From Flavicella sediminum (GTDB lineage Bacteria; Bacteroidota; Bacteroidia; Flavobacteriales; Flavobacteriaceae), in NCBI RefSeq assembly GCF_006381105.1, contig NZ_VDET01000008.1:327048-364064 (forward strand): a DNA stretch of 37,017 nucleotides, in the 5' to 3' direction. The first letter of the stretch is position 1. Every line of letters starts with the position of its first letter. Made by a program: the position numbers and the translations under genes. Shown here one piece after another: positions 14,552 to 23,800 of this stretch. Under the pieces are notes generated by a model. It was not told the DNA's origin, did not search any database, and worked only from the letters and a program-made list of their open reading frames with translations.

Positions 14552-15109
14552 TTACTCAGCAGATTTTTCTTCTGTAGCTTCTGCTTCAGGAGCAGCTTCT
14601 TCAGTTGCAGCAGCTTCCGCTTCTGCAGCAGCAGCAGCCTCAGCTTTCAAAGCATCTTCAGCAGCTTGAGCATCATCAATTCTTTTTTGGTTAACAGCTT
14701 GTTCAGCAGCAAAAGCTTTCGCTTTTACATCAGCTTCAGCAGCAGATAAACCATCTTTTTTAGCTTGAATTCTTCCTTCTTTTTCAGCTACCCAAACGTT
14801 GAATTTCTCCTCAGCTTGTTCAGCAGTAATTGCTCCTTTACGAACTCCTATCTCTAAATGGTTTTTCAACATTGCACCTTTGTAAGATAAAATAGCTTTC
14901 GCTGTATCTGTAGGTTGTGCTCCGTTTTGTAACCACTTTACAGCTCCATCAATATCTAAATCAATTGTTGCTGGATTTGTGTTAGGGTTGTAAGTTCCCA
15001 ATTTCTCCAAGAATTTACCATCTCTTTTAGAACGTGCATCAGCTGCAACGATTGCATAAAATGGTTTTCCTTTCTTACCGTTTCTTTGTAGTCTAATTTT
15101 TACTGACAT
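14552..15109 (-). CDS. rpsP: 30S ribosomal protein S16 with long C-terminal extension
   Basis: 185 aa against roughly 80-90 aa for a typical bacterial S16. The core occupies residues 1-80 (VKIRLQRNGKKGKPFYAIV, KFLEKLGTYNP). A helical, Lys/Ala/Glu-rich extension follows, ending in an acidic Ala/Glu tail (about 150-185). Long S16 tails are usual in Bacteroidota, so this is a lineage mark rather than an oddity. First gene of rpsP-rimM. The promoter has TATTTTTG (minus strand 15160-15153), and a short hairpin (AAGGT/ACCTT, 15122-15136) sits in the leader. Confidence 0.96.
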   Translation of the reverse strand: MSVKIRLQRNGKKGKPFYAIVAADARSKRDGKFLEKLGTYNPNTNPATIDLDIDGAVKWLQNGAQPTDTAKAILSYKGAMLKNHLEIGVRKGAITAEQAEEKFNVWVAEKEGRIQAKKDGLSAAEADVKAKAFAAEQAVNQKRIDDAQAAEDALKAEAAAAAEAEAAATEEAAPEAEATEEKSAE

Positions 15110-15121
15110 AATTTAATTTTT

Positions 15122-15160
15122 AAGGTTCTCGACCTTGGTTATTAATAGAGCGCAAAAATA
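15122..15160 (-). promoter_or_regulatory. rpsP promoter and leader hairpin
   Basis: The minus strand has -7 TATTTTTG at 15160-15153, then a 5-bp hairpin AAGGT-CGAGA-ACCTT at 15136-15122, 12 bases before the ATG. Ribosomal protein leaders are often autoregulatory, but this hairpin is small and has no T run; regulation is speculative. Confidence 0.5.
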
Positions 15161-15240
15161 CACTTTTTTTGGAATATAAAACTTTTTTACTTTATTTTTT
15201 TAAGCGTTTCTAAATTAGCGACTTATTAACGAAATTGGAG

Positions 15241-15272
15241 TTTGTGGGTTCTTTGGGATTAATGTATTTTTG
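15241..15272 (+). promoter_or_regulatory. Promoter of the two-repeat lipoprotein gene
   Basis: TTTG at 15241-15244, a 20-base spacer and TATTTTTG at 15265-15272. Both elements match the Bacteroidota consensus. The predicted start is near 15279. Confidence 0.7.
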
Positions 15273-15307
15273 AACGACTAAAAAAAACGGTTTAAGTTAG
15301 AATAGAT

Positions 15308-16207
15308 ATGAGAAAAATTGCACTAATTTTTGTTTGTTTGATAAGTTGTTTGGCCTGTACAGAAAGTGCATCACTTTCCAATGCCAACTATGCGGGTTCG
15401 AATCCTGATGTGGGGAATAAGGTTTTATCAGGTTCGGTAAAAGCAATGCTTGGTGAAGAGGAGTTTTCAAGCAATCAGTTAAGTGTGCACGAACAAGGAT
15501 TTTCTTTTACTTTGGCAACAAATGAAGTGGAAGTAGCTATAGTTGCAACCACTAAAAGCGAAGTGCTTACAATTGGTTTGTCGGGTGAAATTATAGAAGG
15601 CGAGACTTATGTGTTTGGCGACAAAGTTACCGCTACTTATAAAAAAGAAGCGGTAAGAGCCTCGGAAGAGGATCTGGAAATTAACATGATTTCTGGAGAA
15701 GCAACTATTACAAAGCTGGATTTGGAAAATGGGAAACTTCAAATTAAGTATACCGGTATTTTGGAGGGAGATGTTATTGTATTAGATGGAGCAGTAAATC
15801 TGTCATATGTGCCAGATCAATTTCAAGCAACTATACCAAATGGAAAATTTAATGGAACAGAAAGTATTGTGCTAAATACAGAATCTGAAGGGTCGAGCCT
15901 GTTTAGTATAAATAATTTTGGAAATACAATTGTTGGTAGTAAAACTGTTGAGGGTGCTATTCAAATGCAACTAAAGGATGCAAAAGTGGGAGAGTTTGAT
16001 TTGTCACAGACAAGTGGTAATGTAGCAACTTTTACCCTGGATACTTCCGCTGAAATGAGTGTTGCAACGGAAGGTAAAGTGACGATAGTTGCCTTAAATA
16101 AAGAAGAAAACTATGTTAGAGGTTCTTTTAATTTTGTAACGAATAATAAGGAAGAAATTTCTGGAGTGTTTTCTTTGAATTATTTTGAGTTTAACTTTGG
16201 TGATTAA
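15308..16207 (+). CDS. Two-repeat lipoprotein of unknown function (DUF6252-like)
   Basis: 299 aa. The signal peptide runs through IALIFVCLISCLAC, with the likely lipidated Cys at 17. The mature protein looks like two related beta-rich halves (about 38-165 and 200-299). Each starts with a GS/V-x-G turn (SGSVKAML, EGAIQMQL) and ends with a GxFxFxL-type strand. The second half (VTIVALNKEENYVRGSFNF) resembles DUF6252 lipoproteins of flavobacteria. The duplication is visible by eye but weak. Probably surface-exposed; no enzymatic motif seen. It stands alone with its own promoter, convergent to glpD. Confidence 0.7.
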   Translation: MRKIALIFVCLISCLACTESASLSNANYAGSNPDVGNKVLSGSVKAMLGEEEFSSNQLSVHEQGFSFTLATNEVEVAIVATTKSEVLTIGLSGEIIEGETYVFGDKVTATYKKEAVRASEEDLEINMISGEATITKLDLENGKLQIKYTGILEGDVIVLDGAVNLSYVPDQFQATIPNGKFNGTESIVLNTESEGSSLFSINNFGNTIVGSKTVEGAIQMQLKDAKVGEFDLSQTSGNVATFTLDTSAEMSVATEGKVTIVALNKEENYVRGSFNFVTNNKEEISGVFSLNYFEFNFGD

Positions 16208-16225
16208 TTGAATCGATTTTTTTGT

Positions 16226-17770
16226 TTAAAGTGGAGAGGCTGTAAACGTTTTAGCTGTTTTTTCAAACGCAATTAGTTGTTGGTTCAGCCATTCTTGGTC
16301 TTTATTCAGTTCCTTCACTAATAATTGTCCAACTAATTTTGAGGCTTTCAAACTAGCGGCTACATCTAAAAACAACAAACGGGTTCTTCTGGCTAAAACA
16401 TCTTCTATAGTGACCGCTTTTTCAAATCGAATGGCAAAAATTACTTGTGCAACTGTGATGTCGTATTGCGGATGTAACTTTTCTTTAAAAGAGGAATGTT
16501 CTTTGTAAAGTTCTTCAATTAATGCAGCATCTGTTCCGTAAATACTAAGAGTGCCAAACTGTTCTGGGGTTTTGGTATAACCATGTAATTTTAAATTTTG
16601 TGTTTTTGACTTTACTCTAGGTAAACTTACCAAAGTAGAAGCTACATTCATTACATCTTTAGCCATTTTTCTATAAGTAGTCCATTTTCCACCAAGAATA
16701 CTTACAAGTCCGCTATCACTGACTTCAATTTTGTGTTCTCTGGATATTTCTGAAGTGTTGCTGGTATTTCCGCTCAAGGCTAATGGTCTAATTCCAGAAA
16801 ATATGCTTTTAATGTCTTTTCTTGTTGGGTCTTTTACTAGGTATTGCGCTGTGTGACTTAGTAAAAAATCTATTTCTTCCTCAAAAGGAATGGGATGGAT
16901 GGGGTAGTTTTTTAGTTCGGTGTCTGTAGTTCCTACTAGTAATTTACCATGCCAAGGCACGGCAAATAATACACGTCCGTCTTTGGTATGTGGAATCATA
17001 ATAGCTTTGTCACCAGGTAAAAAATCTTGATCCAAAACAATATGTATTCCTTGACTTCCTTTGATAATGTTTGTTACGGAAGAATTATCTTTTTTACGAA
17101 TCGAATCAGAGAATACACCTGTTGCATTGATGATGACTTTTGCTTTGATGGTTTGTTTAATTTGTGATTGTTTATTTTCAATAATAGCACCATCTATGGT
17201 GTTGTTTGTTTTGGTAAGCGCAATAAGTTGGGTGTAATTCAATAAAGTGGCTCCTTGTTTTTCTGCTGTACGCATCATGCTGACTAATAGTCGTGTGTCG
17301 TCAAATTGTCCATCATGATATAAAACACCTCCTTGCAAGTCTTTTTGTTCTATCGTTGGTAAATGTGCGATGGTTTCTTCTTTAGATAAAAAGATAGAAT
17401 CGCCAAAGCTTTCTTTTCTGGCTAAAAGATCATATAATTTAAGACCAATTCCATAAAACGGTCCTTCCCACCAATCGTAATTTGGGACAATGAATTCAAG
17501 GTCATGAACTATATGAGGGGCGTTTTTTTTTAGAATGGCTCTTTCTTTTAAAGCTTCTGTAACTAAGGAAAGATTTCCTTGCTGTAAATAACGTACACCA
17601 CCATGAATCAACTTGGTACTTTTGCTAGAAGTTCCTGATCCAAAATCAAATTGTTCTACCAATAAGGTTTTGTAGCCTCTAGATGCAGCATCTATGGCTG
17701 TTCCAATTCCTGTGGCGCCACCTCCTATAATTAAGACATCCCAAAAAGTATTTTCAACGGTGTTTTTCAT
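16226..17770 (-). CDS. glpD: Aerobic glycerol-3-phosphate dehydrogenase
   Basis: 514 aa, an FAD enzyme that oxidises glycerol-3-phosphate to dihydroxyacetone phosphate and passes electrons to quinone at the inner membrane. Seen: DVLIIGGGATGIGTAIDAASRGY with the Gly cluster at 16-21, GTSSKSTKLIHGGVRYLQQ, the DGRVLFAVPWHGKLLVGTTDT segment and ISREHKIEVSDSGLVSILGGKWTTYR. The C-terminal helical domain (about 400-514) is present. It overlaps the upstream phosphodiesterase gene by 17 bases. The operon can therefore convert glycerophosphodiesters to DHAP; glpK and glpF are not in the window. Confidence 0.95.
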   Translation of the reverse strand: MKNTVENTFWDVLIIGGGATGIGTAIDAASRGYKTLLVEQFDFGSGTSSKSTKLIHGGVRYLQQGNLSLVTEALKERAILKKNAPHIVHDLEFIVPNYDWWEGPFYGIGLKLYDLLARKESFGDSIFLSKEETIAHLPTIEQKDLQGGVLYHDGQFDDTRLLVSMMRTAEKQGATLLNYTQLIALTKTNNTIDGAIIENKQSQIKQTIKAKVIINATGVFSDSIRKKDNSSVTNIIKGSQGIHIVLDQDFLPGDKAIMIPHTKDGRVLFAVPWHGKLLVGTTDTELKNYPIHPIPFEEEIDFLLSHTAQYLVKDPTRKDIKSIFSGIRPLALSGNTSNTSEISREHKIEVSDSGLVSILGGKWTTYRKMAKDVMNVASTLVSLPRVKSKTQNLKLHGYTKTPEQFGTLSIYGTDAALIEELYKEHSSFKEKLHPQYDITVAQVIFAIRFEKAVTIEDVLARRTRLLFLDVAASLKASKLVGQLLVKELNKDQEWLNQQLIAFEKTAKTFTASPL

Positions 17771-18521
17771 TTTCTTGTAATTTATCTAATAACCATTTTG
17801 GTCTGTCTGTAGTAATTGCATCTACTTGGCAGTCTAAAAAACGTTGTGCTGTTTTTAGTGTGTTGGTTGACCAAATATAAACCAATAAGTTGGCTTCTTG
17901 TATGCGCTGAATAAATTGTTTTGTGGCAATTTCACCTGCCCAAATATTCAAGCCGTCTAGGTTATTTTCCTTGGCTTTTTGAATGTATGTATCTACATGA
18001 GCAACTTCTTTTTTTGTCTGTTCTGTATAATCAAGATCCAATAACCACAAAGCTTTGTGTTGAGGTAAAACTTTTTTAAGTAAGCAAATAACATCAAAAT
18101 TAAAACAGATAAATTCTATTTGATGAACGGGTATGTTTTGCAGAGCCTTTTTTAAAAAAGGAACAATTTCTTTGCCGCATTTTATTTCAATAATTAAGGT
18201 GCCAAAATCAGGAATACTCGCTAAAACTTCGGTCAAGTTTGGAATTCTTGTGTTTTTCCATTTTTTCCCCTTCCAAGCCCCTACGTCTAAATTTCGTAAA
18301 TCGGCAAAGGTTTCGTCTTTTACTTCAGAGCTATAACTAGAGGTTTGTTTGGTGTTTGCGTCATGAATGACTACAATTTGGTGGTCTTTTGTAAGGTGAA
18401 CATCTATTTCAACCTTATGTATTTGCTGCTTCCATGCTAGTTGAATAGCCGGTAAAGTGTTTTCAGGGGCATCAAAAGAAGCACCTCTATGTGCAATTAT
18501 TTTTGTCTGATAGTTTTCCAT
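17754..18521 (-). CDS. ugpQ: Cytoplasmic glycerophosphodiester phosphodiesterase
   Basis: 255 aa, a GDPD-family TIM barrel that splits glycerophosphodiesters into glycerol-3-phosphate and an alcohol. Seen: catalytic IIAHRGASFDAPENTLPA (His11, Arg12, Glu20), VEIDVHLTKDHQIVVIHD (metal-binding Glu and Asp plus the second catalytic His), and IEIKCG. No signal peptide, so it acts in the cytosol like UgpQ, unlike periplasmic GlpQ. Its product feeds GlpD, whose gene overlaps it by 17 bases. It is divergent from katA. Confidence 0.92.
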   Translation of the reverse strand: MENYQTKIIAHRGASFDAPENTLPAIQLAWKQQIHKVEIDVHLTKDHQIVVIHDANTKQTSSYSSEVKDETFADLRNLDVGAWKGKKWKNTRIPNLTEVLASIPDFGTLIIEIKCGKEIVPFLKKALQNIPVHQIEFICFNFDVICLLKKVLPQHKALWLLDLDYTEQTKKEVAHVDTYIQKAKENNLDGLNIWAGEIATKQFIQRIQEANLLVYIWSTNTLKTAQRFLDCQVDAITTDRPKWLLDKLQENEKHR

Positions 18522-18551
18522 ATTCTACAAGTGTAACTATTATTTTTTGAA

Positions 18552-18565
18552 TACCTTTAAAGGTA
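18552..18565. promoter_or_regulatory. 14-bp perfect palindrome in the ugpQ/katA spacer
   Basis: TACCTTTAAAGGTA sits 31 bases before the ugpQ ATG. On the minus strand its TACCTTTA half is one base from a -7 box, so a bound protein would cover the ugpQ-glpD promoter. Candidate operator; the regulator is unknown. Confidence 0.45.
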
Positions 18566-18589
18566 GTTGTTTTAAACTTAATCAGTTTT

Positions 18590-18647
18590 ATTGATTTTAA
18601 AATAAAAACTATCAATTTGACTTATGATTGAGCTTGGCGTACCTTTG
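18590..18647 (+). promoter_or_regulatory. katA promoter with upstream inverted repeat
   Basis: The -33 TTTG at 18616-18619, a 20-base spacer and the -7 TACCTTTG at 18640-18647 form a strong promoter. ATTGAT (18590-18595) and ATCAAT (18611-18616) are inverted halves 15 bases apart, ending on the -33 box. This is a plausible site for a LysR-type activator such as OxyR, which controls catalase and Dps in Bacteroides. The promoter is seen; the regulator is inferred. Confidence 0.6.
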
Positions 18648-18672
18648 AACAGAATTACTAAAAGAATATACA

Positions 18673-20154
18673 ATGGCAGAAAATAAAAAAATCACCGCAA
18701 ATAATGGTTGTCCAGTAAATCATTATGAAGACACAGAAACAGTAGGACAAAGAGGGCCTGCTTTGCTAGAAGATTATTTTTTACAAGAAAAATTAGCATT
18801 GTTTAACAGAGAACGAATTCCGGAAAGAGTTGTGCATGCAAAAGGAACAGGTGCTTATGGAAAGTTTACAGTAACACATGATATAACAAAATACACAAGA
18901 GCTAAACTGTTTTCTGAAATAGGAAAAGAAACAAAACTATTTACGCGTTTTTCTACGGTAGGTGGTGAAATGGGGTCTGCAGATACAGAAAGAGATCCAA
19001 GAGGTTTTGCGTTGAAATTTTATACTGAAGAAGGAAATTGGGATATTGTAGGTAATAATACCCCTGTGTTTTTTATAAAAGACCCTAAAAAGTTTCCAGA
19101 TTTTATTCATACACAAAAAAGAAATCCAAAAACCAATTGCAAAGATGCTACGGCGGTTTGGGATTATTGGTCTTTGAATCCTGAAAGTTTGCATCAGGTA
19201 TTAATTTTAATGTCAGACAGAGGAATTCCAGACGGCTATCGATTTATGAATGGTTACGGAAGTCATACTTTTTCTTTGTTAAATGATGCAGGTGAACGGA
19301 ATTATGTGAAATTCCATTACAAATCTATGCAAGGAAATAAAACCTTGTCAAATGAAGATGCTACTCGCTTAAAAGGAGAAGATCCAGATTATTCTCAACG
19401 CGACTTAGTGTCAGCTATTGAAAAAGGAGATTTTCCGAAGTATGCTTTGAAAATTCAAGTCATGACAGATAAAGAGGCGAAAGAATTTAAATGGAATCCT
19501 TTTGATTTGACAAAAATTTGGCCGCATAGTGAATTTCCTTTGATGGATGTTGGAGAAATAGAATTGAATGAAATTCCTGAAAATTATTTTCAAGATGTTG
19601 AACAAGCGGCTTTCTCTCCTTCTAATATAGTTGATGGAATCGGTTTTTCTCCTGACAAAATGTTGCAAGGTAGAATTTTAGCCTATCCAGATGCGCAACG
19701 TTATCGAATAGGATCAAATTACAATGATTTACCCGTCAATAAATGTCCGTATATGACCAATAATTACCATCGCAATGGGGCTATGCGATTTGATGGAAAT
19801 GGAGGTAGTAGCGCTAATTATTTTCCAAATAGTTTCGACGAAAGTATAGAAAGTAAACAAGAAATGAAAGATGCGCCTTACAATGTACAGGATGCTGAAA
19901 TTGGTTTTTTTGATCGAAATGAAAATGATAACGATCATTATTCTCAGCCTAAAGGGTTGTTTGAAAATGTTTTTTCTGAAGACGAGCAGCAAAGAACCAT
20001 TGATACAATTGTTGGTTCTATGAGTGGGATTTCAGGTACACGAAAAGATGAAATCATTAACAGGCAATTATGCCATTGGTTTCGTGTAAGTCCTAAATTA
20101 GGAGTAGGGGTTGCCAAAGGATTGAATATTAATATAGAAACATATTTAAAATAA
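18673..20154 (+). CDS. katA: Monofunctional haem catalase
   Basis: 493 aa, small-subunit clade 3 type, converting hydrogen peroxide to water and oxygen. Active-site residues are in place: His55 in RVVHAKGTGAYG, Asn128 in DIVGNNTPVFF and the proximal haem ligand Tyr338 in RILAYPDAQRYRIGSNY. The spacing of these residues matches bovine catalase. No signal peptide, hence cytosolic. dps follows after six bases, making an oxidative-stress pair in which catalase removes peroxide and Dps removes the iron that would react with it. It has its own strong promoter. Confidence 0.97.
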   Translation: MAENKKITANNGCPVNHYEDTETVGQRGPALLEDYFLQEKLALFNRERIPERVVHAKGTGAYGKFTVTHDITKYTRAKLFSEIGKETKLFTRFSTVGGEMGSADTERDPRGFALKFYTEEGNWDIVGNNTPVFFIKDPKKFPDFIHTQKRNPKTNCKDATAVWDYWSLNPESLHQVLILMSDRGIPDGYRFMNGYGSHTFSLLNDAGERNYVKFHYKSMQGNKTLSNEDATRLKGEDPDYSQRDLVSAIEKGDFPKYALKIQVMTDKEAKEFKWNPFDLTKIWPHSEFPLMDVGEIELNEIPENYFQDVEQAAFSPSNIVDGIGFSPDKMLQGRILAYPDAQRYRIGSNYNDLPVNKCPYMTNNYHRNGAMRFDGNGGSSANYFPNSFDESIESKQEMKDAPYNVQDAEIGFFDRNENDNDHYSQPKGLFENVFSEDEQQRTIDTIVGSMSGISGTRKDEIINRQLCHWFRVSPKLGVGVAKGLNINIETYLK

Positions 20155-20160
20155 TATAGA

Positions 20161-20628
20161 ATGAAAAATAGTATAGGAATAGAAGTAGAAAAAGCAGAGA
20201 AGCTAGTTGGAAAACTAAATCAATTATTGGCCGATTATCAATTGTTTTATCAAAATTTAAGAGGCTTGCATTGGAATATTAAAGGAAGAAATTTCTTTGA
20301 GCTACACTTAAAGTTTGAAGAATTGTACAATACGGCAGTGATTAAAATAGATGAAATAGCGGAAAGAATTTTGACCTTAGAAGGTGAGCCTTTACATTCA
20401 TTTAGTGCGTATTTGAAAAATGCACAAATAGCAGAAGAGGTAGGTGTTACTGATGGGGAGAAAGGCGTGCAAATTGTTTTAAATAATTTTGCCGTATTAA
20501 TCGCTATAGAAAGAGAGGTGCTGTCTGATGCAGCCGATGCAAATGATGAAGGAACGGCTAGTTTAATGAGTGATTATATCACAGAGACTGAAAAAGTAAT
20601 ATGGATGTTGAATTCGTATTTGAAATAA
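20161..20628 (+). CDS. dps: Dps-family ferritin-like protein
   Basis: 155 aa. It carries the inter-subunit ferroxidase ligands His37, His49, Asp64 and Glu68 in LRGLHWNIKG, FFELHLKF and KIDEIAERI, with the canonical 12/15/4 spacing. Dps forms a 12-subunit cage that oxidises Fe2+, preferably with peroxide, and stores the ferric core. The N-terminus is short and only mildly charged, so DNA binding is uncertain. It lies six bases after katA and is followed by a strong terminator, so katA-dps is one transcription unit. Confidence 0.95.
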   Translation: MKNSIGIEVEKAEKLVGKLNQLLADYQLFYQNLRGLHWNIKGRNFFELHLKFEELYNTAVIKIDEIAERILTLEGEPLHSFSAYLKNAQIAEEVGVTDGEKGVQIVLNNFAVLIAIEREVLSDAADANDEGTASLMSDYITETEKVIWMLNSYLK

Positions 20629-20647
20629 GCAAAAGCATTTAAAAAGG

Positions 20648-20689
20648 ATAAGCCTAAACACTTTATGAGTGCTTAGGCTTATTTTTTTT
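20648..20689 (+). terminator. Rho-independent terminator after katA-dps
   Basis: A 15-bp stem with one A-C mismatch (left arm ATAAGCCTAAACACT, right arm AGTGCTTAGGCTTAT), a 5-base loop and eight T. Strong and unidirectional. Confidence 0.92.
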
Positions 20690-20800
20690 GCATTGTATTT
20701 TTTTGTTGAAATCTATTCCAAAAAAGGAAAAAATCCTCGTAGAGTTGATTTGAATTATTTGTATTTTTAAAGCTTCTAAAATGGACACTTAAAAGCACCT

Positions 20801-23800
20801 ATGTATTTAATTTTTGATACCGAAACTACCGGACTTCCTAAGAGCTATAAAGCGCCAATGACTGATACTGACAACTGGCCAAGATGCATACAAATTGCAT
20901 GGCAGTTGCATGATGATTTTGGTCGAGTTTTGGAGCATGACAACTTTATGGTCAAGCCAGAAGGATTTAATATTCCTTTTGATTCAGAAAAAATTCACGG
21001 TATTTCTACAGAATTAGCAGAAGAGCAAGGTATTTCATTAATTGAAAGCTTAGAGCGTTTTAATCGAGTTTTGTTGAAAACGAAATTCTTGGTAGGGCAA
21101 AATGTAACCTTTGATGTAAATATCATGGGGGCAGAGTTTATTAGGGCGGGTATTCAACCCAATTTTAAAGCTTTTGAGTTTGATAGTTTCGATTTAGATA
21201 ACTATAATTTTAAAGCAAAACAGCCTTCCAATAGAGCTATGGCTATTGATGATTTAAAAGATCAAGATAAAAATGCTTTGGGAATTTTAGATACCTGTAC
21301 AGAGGCTACTGCCCAAATGTGTCAAATACCTGGAGGTAGAGGTGGAAAATTTAAATTGCCAACACTTACAGAATTACACGAGTATTTATTCGCCGTAGGT
21401 TTTGGTGAAGCGCATAATGCAACAGCTGATGTGGAGGCAACGACACGTTGTTTTTTCGAATTAATTCGTTTGGAAAAATTTGAGCAAGAACAACTACAAG
21501 CGGCTCCTGATTATTTTATAGAGTTTAAAAAAATAAATCCAGACCCCATACAGGTAATCGGACTAAAGCACTTAAACTTAAAACAAGAAAGTGATAAGAT
21601 TCGCAAGCGCCAATCTTCTCAAGAAGCAGCGCAAGGCAAAGGAATAAATATAAAGGAAAGTCGGAAAAAATTAGAAGATGCAACTTTTGCACATCTTCAC
21701 AATCATACTCAATATTCTATACTACAATCTACTATAGAAATTGGAGCTTTGGTCAGTGAGGCAGGAAAATACAATATGTCTGCGGTTGCCATGACGGATA
21801 CCGGAAACATGATGGCATCTTTTCATTTTACCAATGCGGTTGCAGGATATAACAAAGGTATTGCAGCTAAGCGACAGGAAGCTGAAGAAAAAGGAGAGCC
21901 ATTTGATCAAAAGGAATTGGTGCCTATTGTAGGTTGCGAGTTTAATGTTTGTGAAAACCATACCGATAAAACAAAAAAGGACAACGGAAACCAAGTAGTT
22001 CTGTTGGCTAAAAATAGAAATGGGTATCAAAATTTAGCAAAAATGTCATCTACAGCCTTTGTCGATGGATTTTACTATGTACCTCGTATCGATAGAAAAA
22101 TTGTTGAGCAATACAAAGAAGATGTTATTGTTTTAACGGGAAATTTGTACGGAGAAATACCGAGTAAAATATTAAATGTAGGAGAAAAACAAGCGGAAGA
22201 AGCCCTGATTTGGTGGAAGGAGCAATTCGGTGACGATTTGTATATTGAATTAATGCGCCACGGTCAGGAAGATGAAAATGTGGTGAATAAAGTACTGTTG
22301 CGTTTTGCTGAGCAGTACAATGTTAAAACGGTTGCGACCAATAATACGTTTTATATAAAGCAAGAGGATGCCAATGCACATGATATTTTATTGTGTGTAA
22401 AAGATGGTGAAAAGCAAGCAACACCTATTGGTAGAGGGAGAGGTTATCGTTATGGATTGCCAAATGATCAGTACTATTTTAAGTCTCAAGAAGAAATGAA
22501 GGAGCTTTTTGTAGATGTTCCTGAGGCAATTTTAAATATTGAAGACCTAGTTTCAAAAATCACGCCTTTTACCTTGGCTAGTGATGTATTGCTTCCTGCT
22601 TTTGATTTCCCTGAAAGATTTAGAGATCCAAAGGATTTGGAAGATGGAGGAAAAAGAGGAGAGAATAATTTTTTGGCCCATTTGGTATATGAAGGAGCTA
22701 AAAAGAGATACGAAGAAATTACTCCTGAAATAAAAGAACGATTAGATTTAGAATTAGATGTAATTGCAAAAACAGGATACCCTGGATATTTCTTGATTGT
22801 AGAAGATTTTATTCGAGCAGCTAGAGAAATGGGGGTTTCTGTAGGTCCCGGACGTGGATCGGCAGCGGGTTCTGTAGCAGCTTATTGTTTGTGGATTACA
22901 AACATTGATCCTATTAAGTATGATTTGCTTTTTGAGCGTTTCTTAAACCCTGAACGTATATCGATGCCCGATATTGATATTGATTTTGACGATGAGGGAC
23001 GTGGGCGTGTTATTGATTATGTAATTGATAAATATGGGGCCAATCAAGTAGCGCAAATTATTACCTATGGTACCATGGCTGCAAAGTCCTCTATTCGTGA
23101 TACTGCACGTGTTTTGGATTTACCTTTGTTTGAAGCAGATAGAGTTGCCAAGCTAATTCCTGGAATGAAGCTGAAAAAGATATTCGGTCTTAGTGACAAA
23201 GAATTGTCTAGTAAATTGCGGCCAGAGGAGGTTGAAATGGTGAATGAGCTGAAAAGAATTTCCAATGGAAATGATTTGACGGCCGAAACAGTAAATAAAG
23301 CAAGAATATTAGAAGGGTCTGTAAGAAATACAGGAATTCATGCCTGTGGAGTGATTATTACACCTGACGATATTACAAAATATGTTCCAGTATCCGTAGC
23401 TAAAGATTCGGATATGTATGTCACCCAATTTGATAACTCGGTGGTAGAAGATGCCGGATTATTGAAAATGGATTTTTTGGGCTTGAAAACGTTGACTCTA
23501 ATCAAGCATACCTGTAAAATTGTAAAGGCAAGGCATAATGTCGACTTGGATCCTGAATCCTTTCCAATTGATGATTTGAAAACTTATGAACTGTTTCAAA
23601 GAGGAGAAACGGTAGGGATATTTCAATATGAATCGCCAGGAATGCAAAAATACATGAAGGAATTAAAGCCTACTGTGTTTGCCGATTTGATTGCCATGAA
23701 TGCCCTGTATCGTCCAGGGCCAATAGAATATATCCCTAGTTTTATTAATAGAAAACATGGAATAGAAGAAATTGTTTACGATTTACCGGCTCCTGAAATG

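Noticed and set aside
14552-15109. S16 tail as a frameshift or gene fusion
   Set aside because: Long Ala/Glu-rich S16 extensions are normal in Bacteroidota and the frame is continuous.
16208-16225. Terminator between the convergent lipoprotein and glpD genes
   Set aside because: AATCGATT followed by T's is too short a palindrome to form a hairpin with a loop.
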